38,232 bases of DNA from Mycoplasma sp. CAG:776 (GCA_000438195.1 FR903073.1:5752-43983); one strand, 5' to 3'; counted from the first letter of the stretch, positions 22,086 through 31,333 are shown. Notes: generated by a model from the letters alone, not told the origin. Program-made: numbers and translations.

Positions 22086-23744
22086 ATGACAAATCAAGAA
22101 TTAGCAGATTTAATATTTCCTAATATTACAAAGACTCCTGAAGATTATGAGTTATTATATCCTAAAAGAGAATTAAAAGAAGGAGCCAAAGTAGTAAGAT
22201 TTGCTCCTAGTCCTACTGGATTTATGCATATTGGTAATATGATGAGTGCTACAATTAATTATTGTTTAGCTAAATCAAGTGGGGGAGTATTCTTCCTAAG
22301 AAACGAAGATACAGATCAAGCCAGAAGTGTGGAAGGAGCTGTTGAATTTATTCATCATGTTTTAAGTCATTATGGGATTTATCCTGATGAATATGAATTT
22401 GAAGGGAAAACAGTTGGCAATTATGGCCCATATATTCAAAGTGAAAGAATAGAGATTTATCATGCTTTTATTAAGTATTTAATTAGTATTGGAAGGGCTT
22501 ATCCATGTTTCTTAACAAGCGATGAATTAAATGAAATTAGAGAATACCAATCAAAATCTAAAAAAAGAATTGGAATTTATGGAAGATATGCTAAATTTAG
22601 AGATGTATCGAATGATGAGAAAGCATCAAGAATAAAAAATGGCGAAAAATTTACCATACGTTTCCGTTCAGAAGGAGATTTTAATCGTAAATTTATCTTT
22701 GAAGATTTAACAAAAGGCAAAATAGAAATGCCAGAAAATGATATTGATGTACCAATTATGAAAAGTGAAAATCTACTTCCGACTTATCACTTTGCTCATG
22801 TTGTAGATGATCATTTAATGCATACTACTCATGTAGTGCGTGGAGAAGAATGGATGAGTAGTGTACCACTTCATTTTGATTTATTTAAAGCGTTTGGCTA
22901 TAAAATGCCTAAATATATACATACTTCATTAATTTTGAAAAAAGATGGCGATGTAATTCGAAAAATTTCGAAACGAAAAGATCCAGAAGCTCTAATGTTT
23001 TTCTACGAAGAAAAAGGGTATCCTGTTTTAGCAGTAATTGATTCTGTAATGACAATTGCTAATTCTAATTTTGAAGAGTGGCGTACTAGTCATCCAGATA
23101 CTCCCTTTTATGAATTCCCATTTAGTCCTAAGAAAATGAGTTCAAGTGGTGCCTTATTTGACTTAGCCAAACTAGATAATATTTCTAAAAATTATATTTC
23201 CAAAATGACTGCTCAAGATCTTTATGAAGAATATTTAGCATGGGCAAAGAAATATGATGAACATGTATATGATTTAATTAGTAAATATAAAGATGATACG
23301 ATAGCTTTTCTAAATATTGAAAGAGAAACAAAAAAGCCACGAAAAGACTATGAAAACTATAGTAGTATTTTCCCTAAAATATGGTATCTTTATGAAGAAG
23401 AATGGAATAGAGAGTTATCATATGATTTTGGCAAAATAACTGATAAATTTGAAATTAGTAAGATCATGAGAGAATATTTAAACAATTATTATAGTGAACT
23501 TGACAATGAAGAAGAATGGTTTAATAACATAAAAGAATTATGTGAAAAGTTAGGATATGCTTCTAATATGAAAGAATATAAAGAAAATCCTGAGAATTAT
23601 AAAGGAAATGTTGCTGATTTTACAACAGCTATTCGAGTAGTTTTAACTACATCTAGTATGACACCAAATCTTTATGATATTATGAAACTACTTGGTAAAG
23701 ATAAAATGTTAAAGCGTTTAAATATTTTTATGGAAAATTACTAA
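22086..23744 (+). CDS. gltX: glutamate--tRNA ligase
   Basis: 552 residues, a class I aminoacyl-tRNA synthetase. The ATP-binding HIGH-type motif is in RFAPSPTGFMHIGNM (about 38-52). LRNEDTDQAR (about 77-86) is the typical glutamate-recognition strand, and the KMSKS-type motif appears as RKISKRKDP (about 298-306). FAHVVDDHLM and VVRGEEWMSS are further GluRS signatures. At about 550 residues it is the long clostridial form rather than the ~480-residue Bacillus form. The rest of the C-terminus would contact the tRNA anticodon. It charges tRNA-Glu; a tRNA-Glu gene lies in this window at 31922. AAGAGG precedes the ATG. Confidence 0.95.
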   Translation: MTNQELADLIFPNITKTPEDYELLYPKRELKEGAKVVRFAPSPTGFMHIGNMMSATINYCLAKSSGGVFFLRNEDTDQARSVEGAVEFIHHVLSHYGIYPDEYEFEGKTVGNYGPYIQSERIEIYHAFIKYLISIGRAYPCFLTSDELNEIREYQSKSKKRIGIYGRYAKFRDVSNDEKASRIKNGEKFTIRFRSEGDFNRKFIFEDLTKGKIEMPENDIDVPIMKSENLLPTYHFAHVVDDHLMHTTHVVRGEEWMSSVPLHFDLFKAFGYKMPKYIHTSLILKKDGDVIRKISKRKDPEALMFFYEEKGYPVLAVIDSVMTIANSNFEEWRTSHPDTPFYEFPFSPKKMSSSGALFDLAKLDNISKNYISKMTAQDLYEEYLAWAKKYDEHVYDLISKYKDDTIAFLNIERETKKPRKDYENYSSIFPKIWYLYEEEWNRELSYDFGKITDKFEISKIMREYLNNYYSELDNEEEWFNNIKELCEKLGYASNMKEYKENPENYKGNVADFTTAIRVVLTTSSMTPNLYDIMKLLGKDKMLKRLNIFMENY

Positions 23745-23767
23745 AAAGTGTTTAAGGACACTTTTTT
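23744..23767 (+). terminator. gltX terminator whose loop carries a ribosome-binding site
   Basis: AAAAGTGT (23744-23751) pairs with ACACTTTT (23758-23765) around TTAAGG, followed by Ts. The next gene starts at 23770, and the only AAGGA-type site before it lies in this loop. Confidence 0.8.
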
Positions 23768-23769
23768 AA

Positions 23770-24666
23770 ATGATAAAAGATATTCAAGATTTAATTTTAA
23801 ACGCTTTAAAAAATAAACAATATTCCAGTTTTCAAGTATATGCTTTTACCAATGAAAATATTAAAGGATATTTAAAAAGAATAAAAGGGGATAATGTTTT
23901 AAGTATTTGTAGTAGTGGCGATCAATATTTGAATTTACTAAATCATGGTTTCTCTAATATTGATTTAGTAGATATTAATCCTTTAACGGAATATTATGCT
24001 TTAGGAATCAAGCAAACAATGATAACAATATTTTCATATGAAGAATACATAAAAATAATAACTTTACTTTTTAAAAGTCTAAAAAATATAACCAATGAAG
24101 AAAAGCAAATATTCAAAATTCTTTTAAAATATATGTCTCCTAAATATAGAAATTTTTGGTCCTTGATATTTGAATTTTATCTTCAACTTCAAACTCAATA
24201 TAAAAAAGATCTCACCTTATTTCAAATTTTAACTCAAGATTATTATTTTAATTTAGAAGAAATAAAATTTTATAATGAATATTTATCGAATGAACAAGAT
24301 TATGAAAAAGTAAGAAATAGAATGAACCAAGTTCAAGTTACTTTCACTCAAACAAATATTTTGAATTTTCAGAAAGAGAAAGAATATGATTTAATTCTAT
24401 GTTCCAATATTTTAGAACATTTATATTGTCCAGAGTTAGATATAAATAAATTAAAAGAGATGTATCATAATTTAAAAGAACATTTAACTTTAAATGGTAA
24501 AATATATGCATCTTATATTTACAGTTTATATACGAATGGTGAACTAAGAACTTATCCTATTGGAGGAACTGACATTACAGGAAGAAATCTCTTAAAAGAA
24601 GAAATCCTTTTAATACCTAGCTATTATTTAGACGAACAAAATGGTGTACTTGTCCTAAGAAAATAA
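23770..24666 (+). CDS. DUF3419/BtaA-like SAM-binding protein, paralogue 1
   Basis: 298 residues, soluble. A Rossmann-like SAM-binding start lies at about 42-72: VLSICSSGDQYLNLL, then DLVDINPLTEYYALGIK. A later strand is YDLILCSNILEHL (about 206-218). The combination of S-G-D and D-x-N-P/R-L-x-E resembles DUF3419 proteins, whose best-known member BtaA transfers the 3-amino-3-carboxypropyl group of SAM to diacylglycerol for betaine lipids. That function is not assured here, and ordinary methyltransferase activity is possible. A paralogue lies at 32101. The start has no free ribosome-binding site; AAGGA sits in the terminator loop 11 nt upstream. Confidence 0.6.
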   Translation: MIKDIQDLILNALKNKQYSSFQVYAFTNENIKGYLKRIKGDNVLSICSSGDQYLNLLNHGFSNIDLVDINPLTEYYALGIKQTMITIFSYEEYIKIITLLFKSLKNITNEEKQIFKILLKYMSPKYRNFWSLIFEFYLQLQTQYKKDLTLFQILTQDYYFNLEEIKFYNEYLSNEQDYEKVRNRMNQVQVTFTQTNILNFQKEKEYDLILCSNILEHLYCPELDINKLKEMYHNLKEHLTLNGKIYASYIYSLYTNGELRTYPIGGTDITGRNLLKEEILLIPSYYLDEQNGVLVLRK

Positions 24667-24675
24667 ATTTAAAGA

Positions 24676-24704
24676 TTTATTATTTTTATAATTAATGTTA
24701 AAAT
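24676..24704 (+). promoter_or_regulatory. extended -10 promoter for the sensor-ABC locus
   Basis: -10 TAAAAT (24699-24704) preceded by TGT (extended -10), and a weak -35 TTTATT (24676-24681) at 17 nt. It has the same build as the parC promoter. Confidence 0.45.
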
Positions 24705-24725
24705 AAAAATATTGGGTGATGAGAG

Positions 24726-25802
24726 TTGAATTTAGATAAAATTGGTAATTTCATACGAGAGCTTAGAAAAGATAAAAATATGACTCAAGAAGAATTAGCA
24801 AATAAACTACATATTGGAAGAGAAGCAATATCAAAATGGGAAAATGGTAAAAGTTTACCAGATGTATCCTTATTTTTAGAACTATGTAAAGAATTAAATA
24901 TTACCACAAATGAGTTATTATATGGTGAAAGACAAACATCAAATAATAAGAAAGAAATTGCAAAACTACCAGTTCAAATTTATAAAGAAAAAGCCAAATT
25001 AAAAGTACAATTATTCAGAATTACATGTACTAGTATAATAATATTAATTATTTTTTTATCATATTATTTTATTACAACATATAATTCCATAAAAATTTAT
25101 TCTTTAAATTATGAAGATAATAAAATTAAAATTGAAAATGGTATTATAATAAAAACAAATGATCATCTTTATTTTGATACGGGACTTATTATTCCACTAA
25201 AAGGAGAAGTTATGAATTTAAAATTATTTTATCAAGATAAAGATGGAAAAGAGCATCTTATTCAAAGTTTAGATGACAATAGAATAATATTTGAAGATTT
25301 TAAAGGCTATAATGCTTATATCGAATTTGAAAATATAGAATATATTTTAAAAAATTTTTACTTAGAAATACAAATAGAACAAGAAACAATAACAATTCCT
25401 TTAAAATTTAATAGTATTTTTTCTAATAGTCACTTGTTTTCCAAAACAATAGAATCAATTACTACAACTAATTTTAAAAATCAGACAAAAGTAAATAAAC
25501 AAATAAAAGAAAAATTTATATATAAAGATCCTAATTATGTTTATCAAGATGATAATTACAACTATTTATATATACCAGATGTGGAAGTAATATACGTATC
25601 TAGTAATAATTCTGAAAAAGAATGGTACTATAACTTGAACAATAAAACTTTAATATTTACATTATATAATGAAGATTATAAGCCAATCGTATCATTTGAT
25701 TTTAATAACAAAATAAGTTGTAATATTGGTGATTGTGAACAATATCTAAATGAAATTGATATTTTCTTTCAAAATTTAAGCAACCTATTAAAGAAAAAAT
25801 AA
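24726..25802 (+). CDS. membrane-anchored XRE transcriptional regulator with an extracytoplasmic sensor domain
   Basis: 358 residues from TTG 24726 (GGGTGAT upstream). Residues about 5-65 form a Cro/C1-type HTH (MTQEELANKLHIGREAISKW, then SLPDVSLFLELCKELNITTN). One membrane helix follows at about 97-119 (TSIIILIIFLSYYFITTY). The remaining about 240 residues lie outside and are rich in beta-prone Tyr/Asn/Ile segments. A one-component sensor of this build can couple an external signal directly to DNA binding. The two large ABC transporters downstream suggest it senses their substrate, perhaps an antimicrobial peptide; that is inference. A terminator separates it from the transporter genes, so it may regulate them from a distance rather than by co-transcription. 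Confidence 0.8.
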   Translation: MNLDKIGNFIRELRKDKNMTQEELANKLHIGREAISKWENGKSLPDVSLFLELCKELNITTNELLYGERQTSNNKKEIAKLPVQIYKEKAKLKVQLFRITCTSIIILIIFLSYYFITTYNSIKIYSLNYEDNKIKIENGIIIKTNDHLYFDTGLIIPLKGEVMNLKLFYQDKDGKEHLIQSLDDNRIIFEDFKGYNAYIEFENIEYILKNFYLEIQIEQETITIPLKFNSIFSNSHLFSKTIESITTTNFKNQTKVNKQIKEKFIYKDPNYVYQDDNYNYLYIPDVEVIYVSSNNSEKEWYYNLNNKTLIFTLYNEDYKPIVSFDFNNKISCNIGDCEQYLNEIDIFFQNLSNLLKKK

Positions 25803-25803
25803 A

Positions 25804-25832
25804 ATAGTGCCTAACAAGCACTATGTTTTTTT
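25804..25832 (+). terminator. terminator or attenuator between the sensor and the ABC genes
   Basis: ATAGTGC (25804-25810) pairs with GCACTAT (25818-25824), 7-nt loop, G, then a T7 run. Only 60 nt separate it from the first transporter gene. A possible -10 TAAAAT is present twice just before that gene, without a strong -35. Confidence 0.8.
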
Positions 25833-25883
25833 AATACATTTATGATAAAATGATAAAATAAATAATAGAAAAAGGGAGTAAAT

Positions 25884-28373
25884 ATGTTAGAAATTATAGG
25901 ATTAAATAAAGATTATATCCAAAATAAAACAAGGATATTCATTTTAAAAAACATAAATATAACCTTTCCTAATAAAGGATTGGTATTTATTTTAGGGAAA
26001 AGTGGAAGTGGAAAAACAACATTTCTAAATCTTTTGGGAGGGTTAGATTTTCCAACATCAGGAGAGATATATTTCAACAATACCTTGCTTATAAAAGAAA
26101 AAACCGAAAATTATCGTAATTATAATGTTGGTTTTATCTTTCAAGATTTTAATTTATTAGATTCTCTTAATGTTTATGAAAATGTTGCTCTTTCACTTCA
26201 ACTACAAAATAAAGAAAATAAAGAAGCAATTTTAAAAATTTTAGAAAAATTAGAAATAAAACATCTTAAATTACGTAAAATAAAAGAATTATCTGGTGGA
26301 GAAAAAGCAAGAGTAGGAATTGCCAGAGCACTAGTAAAAAATCCTTATATTATTTTAGCTGATGAGCCAACAGGAAATCTTGATGAAATAACAGGTGAAA
26401 AAGTTCTAAAAATATTAAAGGAAATTAGTAAAGAAAAACTAGTAATAGTCGTAACTCACGATGAAATATCTGCTCAAAAATATGGTGATTACTCTTATTA
26501 TTTAGAAAATGGAACAATAAATAATAATATATCTAAAGATAGTTTAATAGATTCAAAGTTTCCTATAATAAGTCATACTTCCAAATTATCTCTAAAAGAT
26601 ATTTTAAAGCTTTCTAAGTTATTATTTAAAAAAAATAAATGGAAATATTTTATTATATTTATTATTTTAATAATCAATCTAACCCTTTTTACTATTTCTT
26701 ATTTTATACCTCAAATAAATATAAATAAAACTCATGCGGAAACTTTAAGTTTAAATAATAAAAATGAAATTACCATTTATAAACAAATAAAAAACTATAC
26801 TCCTAATGCTAATATATCAAGCTTTAATAATGCAGAATTAGAAACGATAACAAAAGACTTAAAACAAAATAATTATCAATATAGAGTAAATACATCATTT
26901 TATTCTAATAATGCCCCAATTTCTTTTGATTATGTTGATATTTATAAAAAAGAACTTCCCGAAATTTTCAGCTTACTTCATTCAAATTTTAATGAAGATA
27001 AATTAGATTTTTATTTAACCGATGAAAACATATTAAAAGATTATCAATATATAGGCTCTTTTCCTAAAAATAAAAACGAAATCATGATATCAAATGTTCT
27101 AGCTTATTTTATTAGAAATCATGGGATTTATGACGATTTAGGTAATCCTTATTTTCCAGATTCAAATGAATCTTTTATAGAGGATCAAAAAGCAATTAAC
27201 TTTAATGAAAATTACTTTATTGTTACAGGTATCTATGATATAAAAGATTTTGATATAAATGAATTTAGCAAGAAAAAAATTGAATATAAAGAAACCGAAC
27301 TTGGAAAAGAAGTTATTTATGATGAAGAAACAAAAAAATTAAATCAAGAATTTGGAAACATTTTTGTAAATAATAATTTCTTTTTAATATCAGATCTTAT
27401 CCCTAATAATGAAATAGACAAAACAATATATAAAGAATATTTAAAAATAAATGATGAGTTTATCTTTTTAGATTATAATAATATAGCAAGTAAATATACA
27501 AAGAGCGAACTGAAAGATAACGAAATTATAATTAATCAAGATATTTTAGATTTGTTAACGAATCAAAATTTTAGCAAATCTTTTGCTCAAATAACTGATT
27601 TAACTATGCAAGAATATGCTAATGAATATATAATAAATCAATCCATTTTAAATCAAACAATTACTTTATGTATAAGAGATTCTTATCATTATAAAAATAA
27701 TGAAGAATTTAAATATTATAATCTAAAAATTGTAGGTATTGTTATAGATGAAAATGAATATAATCATAAGTATTATTTGTCAGATAATATTATAAAAGAA
27801 TATGCCTTGCCAAACAATTTAAGTAAAACGATATCTATTTATGAAGAAGATATGATTAAAATAGAAGAATTATTAAAAAAATATCCCATAAATACAAGTC
27901 TTTATCGTATTAAAACACCATATTCCCATGTTATAGAAGAAAGTCTTCCTCTAATATCAGAAATAAAAAATAATAGTATTTTGTATATTTTGATATTAAG
28001 TATTTTCAATATTGGTGTTTTTAGCTTATTTATGTATATACTATATCATTTTATCAAAAAAGATATAGGCATTCTAAAATGTTTAGGCGCAAAAGCAAAA
28101 GATATTTATAAAGCCCAAATATTAATAGATTTAATAATAATAATATTAACCATGTTAGTTTGTATTCCTGTATCTATTTTTAGTGTAAATTTAATAAATC
28201 ATGTGATTTCTTCTAATCTTGGCTTTACGATTCACTATCTATATTTTGATATTAAAGTAATTTTCTATTTAAGTATCTTACTTATTACTACCGTCTTTTT
28301 AGCGAGTATTTTAGCAATTCGCAAGATAATAAATTTAAATCCTATTGAGGTGTTAAGAAAGGAAAAAATTTAA
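25884..28373 (+). CDS. fused ABC ATPase-FtsX permease (MacB-like), transporter 1
   Basis: 829 residues. The N-terminal ATPase (about 1-220) has Walker A GKSGSGKTT, Q-loop FIFQDFN, signature LSGGEKARVGIARAL, Walker B IILADEPTGN and the switch His in VVTHDE. Membrane helix 1 is at about 252-272. A very large external domain (about 275-695) follows, then three helices at about 697-722, 745-770 and 791-813, with FtsX-type sequence GILKCLGAKAKDIYKAQ between helices 2 and 3. Four helices with a big loop after the first is the MacB/LolC mechanotransmission fold. The ATPase fused at the N-terminus is as in MacB, but the external domain is about twice as large. GGGAG precedes the ATG. The next gene starts 1 nt after its stop. 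Confidence 0.92.
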   Translation: MLEIIGLNKDYIQNKTRIFILKNINITFPNKGLVFILGKSGSGKTTFLNLLGGLDFPTSGEIYFNNTLLIKEKTENYRNYNVGFIFQDFNLLDSLNVYENVALSLQLQNKENKEAILKILEKLEIKHLKLRKIKELSGGEKARVGIARALVKNPYIILADEPTGNLDEITGEKVLKILKEISKEKLVIVVTHDEISAQKYGDYSYYLENGTINNNISKDSLIDSKFPIISHTSKLSLKDILKLSKLLFKKNKWKYFIIFIILIINLTLFTISYFIPQININKTHAETLSLNNKNEITIYKQIKNYTPNANISSFNNAELETITKDLKQNNYQYRVNTSFYSNNAPISFDYVDIYKKELPEIFSLLHSNFNEDKLDFYLTDENILKDYQYIGSFPKNKNEIMISNVLAYFIRNHGIYDDLGNPYFPDSNESFIEDQKAINFNENYFIVTGIYDIKDFDINEFSKKKIEYKETELGKEVIYDEETKKLNQEFGNIFVNNNFFLISDLIPNNEIDKTIYKEYLKINDEFIFLDYNNIASKYTKSELKDNEIIINQDILDLLTNQNFSKSFAQITDLTMQEYANEYIINQSILNQTITLCIRDSYHYKNNEEFKYYNLKIVGIVIDENEYNHKYYLSDNIIKEYALPNNLSKTISIYEEDMIKIEELLKKYPINTSLYRIKTPYSHVIEESLPLISEIKNNSILYILILSIFNIGVFSLFMYILYHFIKKDIGILKCLGAKAKDIYKAQILIDLIIIILTMLVCIPVSIFSVNLINHVISSNLGFTIHYLYFDIKVIFYLSILLITTVFLASILAIRKIINLNPIEVLRKEKI

Positions 28374-28374
28374 A

Positions 28375-30669
28375 ATGTTAGAATGCCAAAATATTAATAA
28401 AAAATATCAAACAAAATATGAAAAAATAGAAGCTTTAACAAATATTAATTTAGAATTTACCCAAAATGAATTAGTATTTATTTTAGGAAAAAGTGGAAGT
28501 GGTAAAACAACATTATTAAATCTTTTAGGCGGAATGGAAAAACCAACCAATGGAAAAATCAAGTGGAACAAAAAAGAAATTAGCAATTTAGATAATTACC
28601 GTAAATATAAAATTGGATTTATAACTCAAGACTTCAAATTAATTGAAAATTTTACAGTATTTGAAAATATTATGCTTAGTTTAGAATTGCAAAACAAAAA
28701 AGATCAAAAGTTAGTCTATGATATACTTGATAAATTGGAATTAACTTCAATTAAAGATAAAAAGGTACTAAATATATCTGGAGGAGAACAACAAAGAGTA
28801 GCGATAGCAAGGGCTTTGGTAAAAAATCCTTATATTATTCTAGCCGATGAACCAACAAGTGCTTTAGATTCTAAAACTTCCAAAATTATTTTTGATTTAT
28901 TAAAAGAAATGAGCAAAGATAAATTAATAATAGTAGTAAGCCATGATCAAAAAGCCGCAGAACAATACGCAGATAAAATAATTACTTTAAAAAATGGAAC
29001 GATATCGAATATTAAGATTAAAAATAATAATCACCATCAAGCAAATTTAGAAAAAGAAATAATATCTAAAACTTCTTTTTCTACTTTATTAAAATATAGT
29101 GTAAAAAACTTATTATCCCAAAAGAAAGTATTTGTTCTAGCTATGATTCTTATAACAATGCTTACTACATGTTTTGGATTTACTTTAGTTTTAAACAATT
29201 TTGATGTAAATAAAAGTCATGCTGAAGCTTTAATAGATAGTAAAGAAAATGGCATAACGCTTTTAAAAGCTGAAGGAAATACTCCTTTTAATAAGCTATT
29301 CACAGAAGAAGAAATAGCAAAAATAATAGAGGATTTACAAGGATATGATTTTCTTCCAATATATAATATTTATGCAAATAATAAATTTTATACATTTAAC
29401 TTTGCTAATACTTCTAATGTAAATGATTTTTATCAATTCTATGATTGGAACGAAGAAAGTAATTATTTATATATTCCTCTTACAGAAAAATTTAACTATG
29501 ATTATATAGGGAATCTCCCTAATTCAGAGAAAGAAATAATGATTTCTAATTTTTTAGCTTATTATATAGTTCATTTAGGAGTTTATAACGAAAATAATGA
29601 GGTTTACTATCCTAAAAATTTTGAAGATTTGTTAAATAATAATAAAATAAAAATAAATAATAGCACCTATGAAATTACAGGAATATATTTATTAGAAGAC
29701 AATATTAGTTCTAAAACATTCTTAGACATGGAAGAAGAAGAATATTTATTAAAACATTTATATCATATTTATGTTAATCCATCTTTTTTCAAACAACAAT
29801 TTCCCTTAAATAATGTTAATTATACTTATTTAGAAATAAACTTAAATGAAATTCCTATTTTACCTGAAAGCTCTAAAAATTTGCAACAGAATGAAATAAT
29901 AATTAGCTATGATTTACTAAATAAATTAACAAATAATAGGCTCTACGAAATATACTCCAAGGAAGATCTCACAGAGAAAAAAGCTTTAGAATATATAATC
30001 CAAAATAATATGAATAGTCAAAAACTGAATTTATACATTAAAGACTTATTTCATTTATTTAAAGATACAAAACAGGAAATGAAAATAATGGGGGTAGGAG
30101 AAGAAACCTTGGTAAGTAGTCAAATTTTAAACCAATATATTTTTAAATCTAATCTTGTAAGATATGTTATATTTTATCCTAAAGACTTTCAAAGTGCTTT
30201 AAAAATATTAGAAAATAATTATCCAGAAAATATCAAATATCATACCAAATATTCTAATGATTTTCAAAATATCGCCAAAATCACCCAAAGTATTAATAAT
30301 TTAGCCAAAAATATATCATACATCTTATTATTAATTTTAACAATCATTGTATTATTCTATTTCCATTTACATTTCAAATTAAATGAATCTTTTTTCAGGA
30401 TAACTAGATATTTGGGCATGTCCATCAAAGAAGAAAGAAAGATATATTTATTAGAGAACAGTTTATTTAGTTTTCTGATAATAGGATTAAGTATATTATT
30501 GCTAAATATAATCATAATAGTAGGTAATTTTATATTATCAAATAAAATGGGATATGAAATTAGTCTGTTAAAAAATGGATTACAAATAAATATAGTAGTA
30601 GGAATAGTAATAATATTTTATTTAATACTAAGTAGTATAATAAATATCCATAAACTAAAAAAATTGTAA
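28375..30669 (+). CDS. fused ABC ATPase-FtsX permease (MacB-like), transporter 2
   Basis: 764 residues, paralogous to the preceding gene. The ATPase (about 1-220) has Walker A GKSGSGKTT, signature ISGGEQQRVAIARAL, Walker B IILADEPTSA, D-loop SALD and the His in VVSHDQ. Membrane helix 1 lies at about 250-273, an external domain at about 274-645, and helices at about 647-668, 692-718 and 738-758. The external domains share short anchors with transporter 1 (YIGNLPNSEKEIMISNFLAY against YIGSFPKNKNEIMISNVLAY). The stop-start gap of 1 nt means coupled translation, so the two probably assemble as a heterodimer. Its final bases form the -35 of a promoter (TTGTAA at 30664). Confidence 0.92.
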   Translation: MLECQNINKKYQTKYEKIEALTNINLEFTQNELVFILGKSGSGKTTLLNLLGGMEKPTNGKIKWNKKEISNLDNYRKYKIGFITQDFKLIENFTVFENIMLSLELQNKKDQKLVYDILDKLELTSIKDKKVLNISGGEQQRVAIARALVKNPYIILADEPTSALDSKTSKIIFDLLKEMSKDKLIIVVSHDQKAAEQYADKIITLKNGTISNIKIKNNNHHQANLEKEIISKTSFSTLLKYSVKNLLSQKKVFVLAMILITMLTTCFGFTLVLNNFDVNKSHAEALIDSKENGITLLKAEGNTPFNKLFTEEEIAKIIEDLQGYDFLPIYNIYANNKFYTFNFANTSNVNDFYQFYDWNEESNYLYIPLTEKFNYDYIGNLPNSEKEIMISNFLAYYIVHLGVYNENNEVYYPKNFEDLLNNNKIKINNSTYEITGIYLLEDNISSKTFLDMEEEEYLLKHLYHIYVNPSFFKQQFPLNNVNYTYLEINLNEIPILPESSKNLQQNEIIISYDLLNKLTNNRLYEIYSKEDLTEKKALEYIIQNNMNSQKLNLYIKDLFHLFKDTKQEMKIMGVGEETLVSSQILNQYIFKSNLVRYVIFYPKDFQSALKILENNYPENIKYHTKYSNDFQNIAKITQSINNLAKNISYILLLILTIIVLFYFHLHFKLNESFFRITRYLGMSIKEERKIYLLENSLFSFLIIGLSILLLNIIIIVGNFILSNKMGYEISLLKNGLQINIVVGIVIIFYLILSSIINIHKLKKL

Positions 30670-30697
30670 TGTATTATAATCTGTGTTAAAATATTTA
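30653..30697 (+). repeat. duplicated promoter block, copy A
   Basis: -35 TTGTAA (30664-30669, overlapping the transporter stop codon), a 17-nt spacer, -10 TAAAAT (30687-30692) with TGT before it. About 80% identical, mostly by transitions, to copy B at 31240-31282. Transcription from here would run through the Asn-rich segment at 30729. Confidence 0.6.
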
Positions 30698-30728
30698 TGG
30701 TTAATCTAAAAACTTTGAGATTTTCTAG

Positions 30729-30836
30729 TCTCCGTATAATGCTACGAATGCTGTCGTGTTCGGTGTGAATTCGAATGGCAACCTCAACACATGGAACGTG
30801 AATAACACGATCGGTGTGCGCCCAATATCCTTTTAA
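30729..30836 (+). other. isolated start-less 108-bp segment related to the surface-protein C-terminus
   Basis: In one frame it reads 35 residues: SPYNATNAVVFGVNSNGNLN (first 20), then TWNVNNTIGVRPISF and TAA. The codon immediately before it is TAG, and no start codon is available. It aligns with residues 365-402 of the 9568 protein (FGVDSSGNLVWYNVDDAIYI, then RP), which has six extra residues near the front. By my count it is about 45% G+C, against roughly a quarter to a third in surrounding DNA. Nine of the 35 codons are Asn (AAT/AAC). It is either a decayed gene end or a non-coding template-like repeat; see findings. Confidence 0.6.
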
Positions 30837-31239
30837 ACTTAATATTTGGTTAAGGCTAAATAAAAAAGCATTAGGATACAAGATTAACCAGTGGGTAATC
30901 CTAAATAGATAATGTTGATGTTTTAAGTCTTGCATTTAAAACTAAAACAATATTATAAGGCTGTTTTAGAAGCAGTCTTCTTAATAAGTACATCATTAAT
31001 TATATAGAATAAAGAATCATTTATAACATTACATTTATTAGTTTATTTGGTATGGAGTGAAAATATTATTTAATAAAAATTAATATATGATATACTAAAA
31101 AAGAGGAAAGACCGATCAATTTGTCTTTTAGATATACACCTTCATAATATAATCACCTCAAGTTATATATATTAATTTGAGACATTTTCGTATACCAATA
31201 CTTAAGACATAACCACTATTATAAAATATATTTTCACAA
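30837..31239 (+). other. gene-free AT-rich region
   Basis: I see no credible coding frame in these about 400 bases. There are two weak hairpins: AAGGCTG with CAGTCTT (30957-30982), and AAAGAC with GTCTTT (31107-31128) followed by Ts. ATTA-A-CC-AGT-GG-G-TAAT near 30891 forms another small stem. No tRNA-like or riboswitch-like core was recognised. Confidence 0.4.
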
Positions 31240-31282
31240 ACTAAAAAGTTGTAATACATTATGACCTATGCTAAAATATATA
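31240..31282 (+). repeat. duplicated promoter block, copy B (promoter of the 31334 gene)
   Basis: -35 TTGTAA (31249-31254), a 17-nt spacer, -10 TAAAAT (31272-31277) with TGC before it. It shares the CTAAAAA head, spacing and box sequences with copy A at 30653. Confidence 0.6.
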
Positions 31283-31333
31283 GAGAGATAAGGTTTAAAA
31301 GTTATTAAATCAAAATATGAAAGGGTTTATGCT

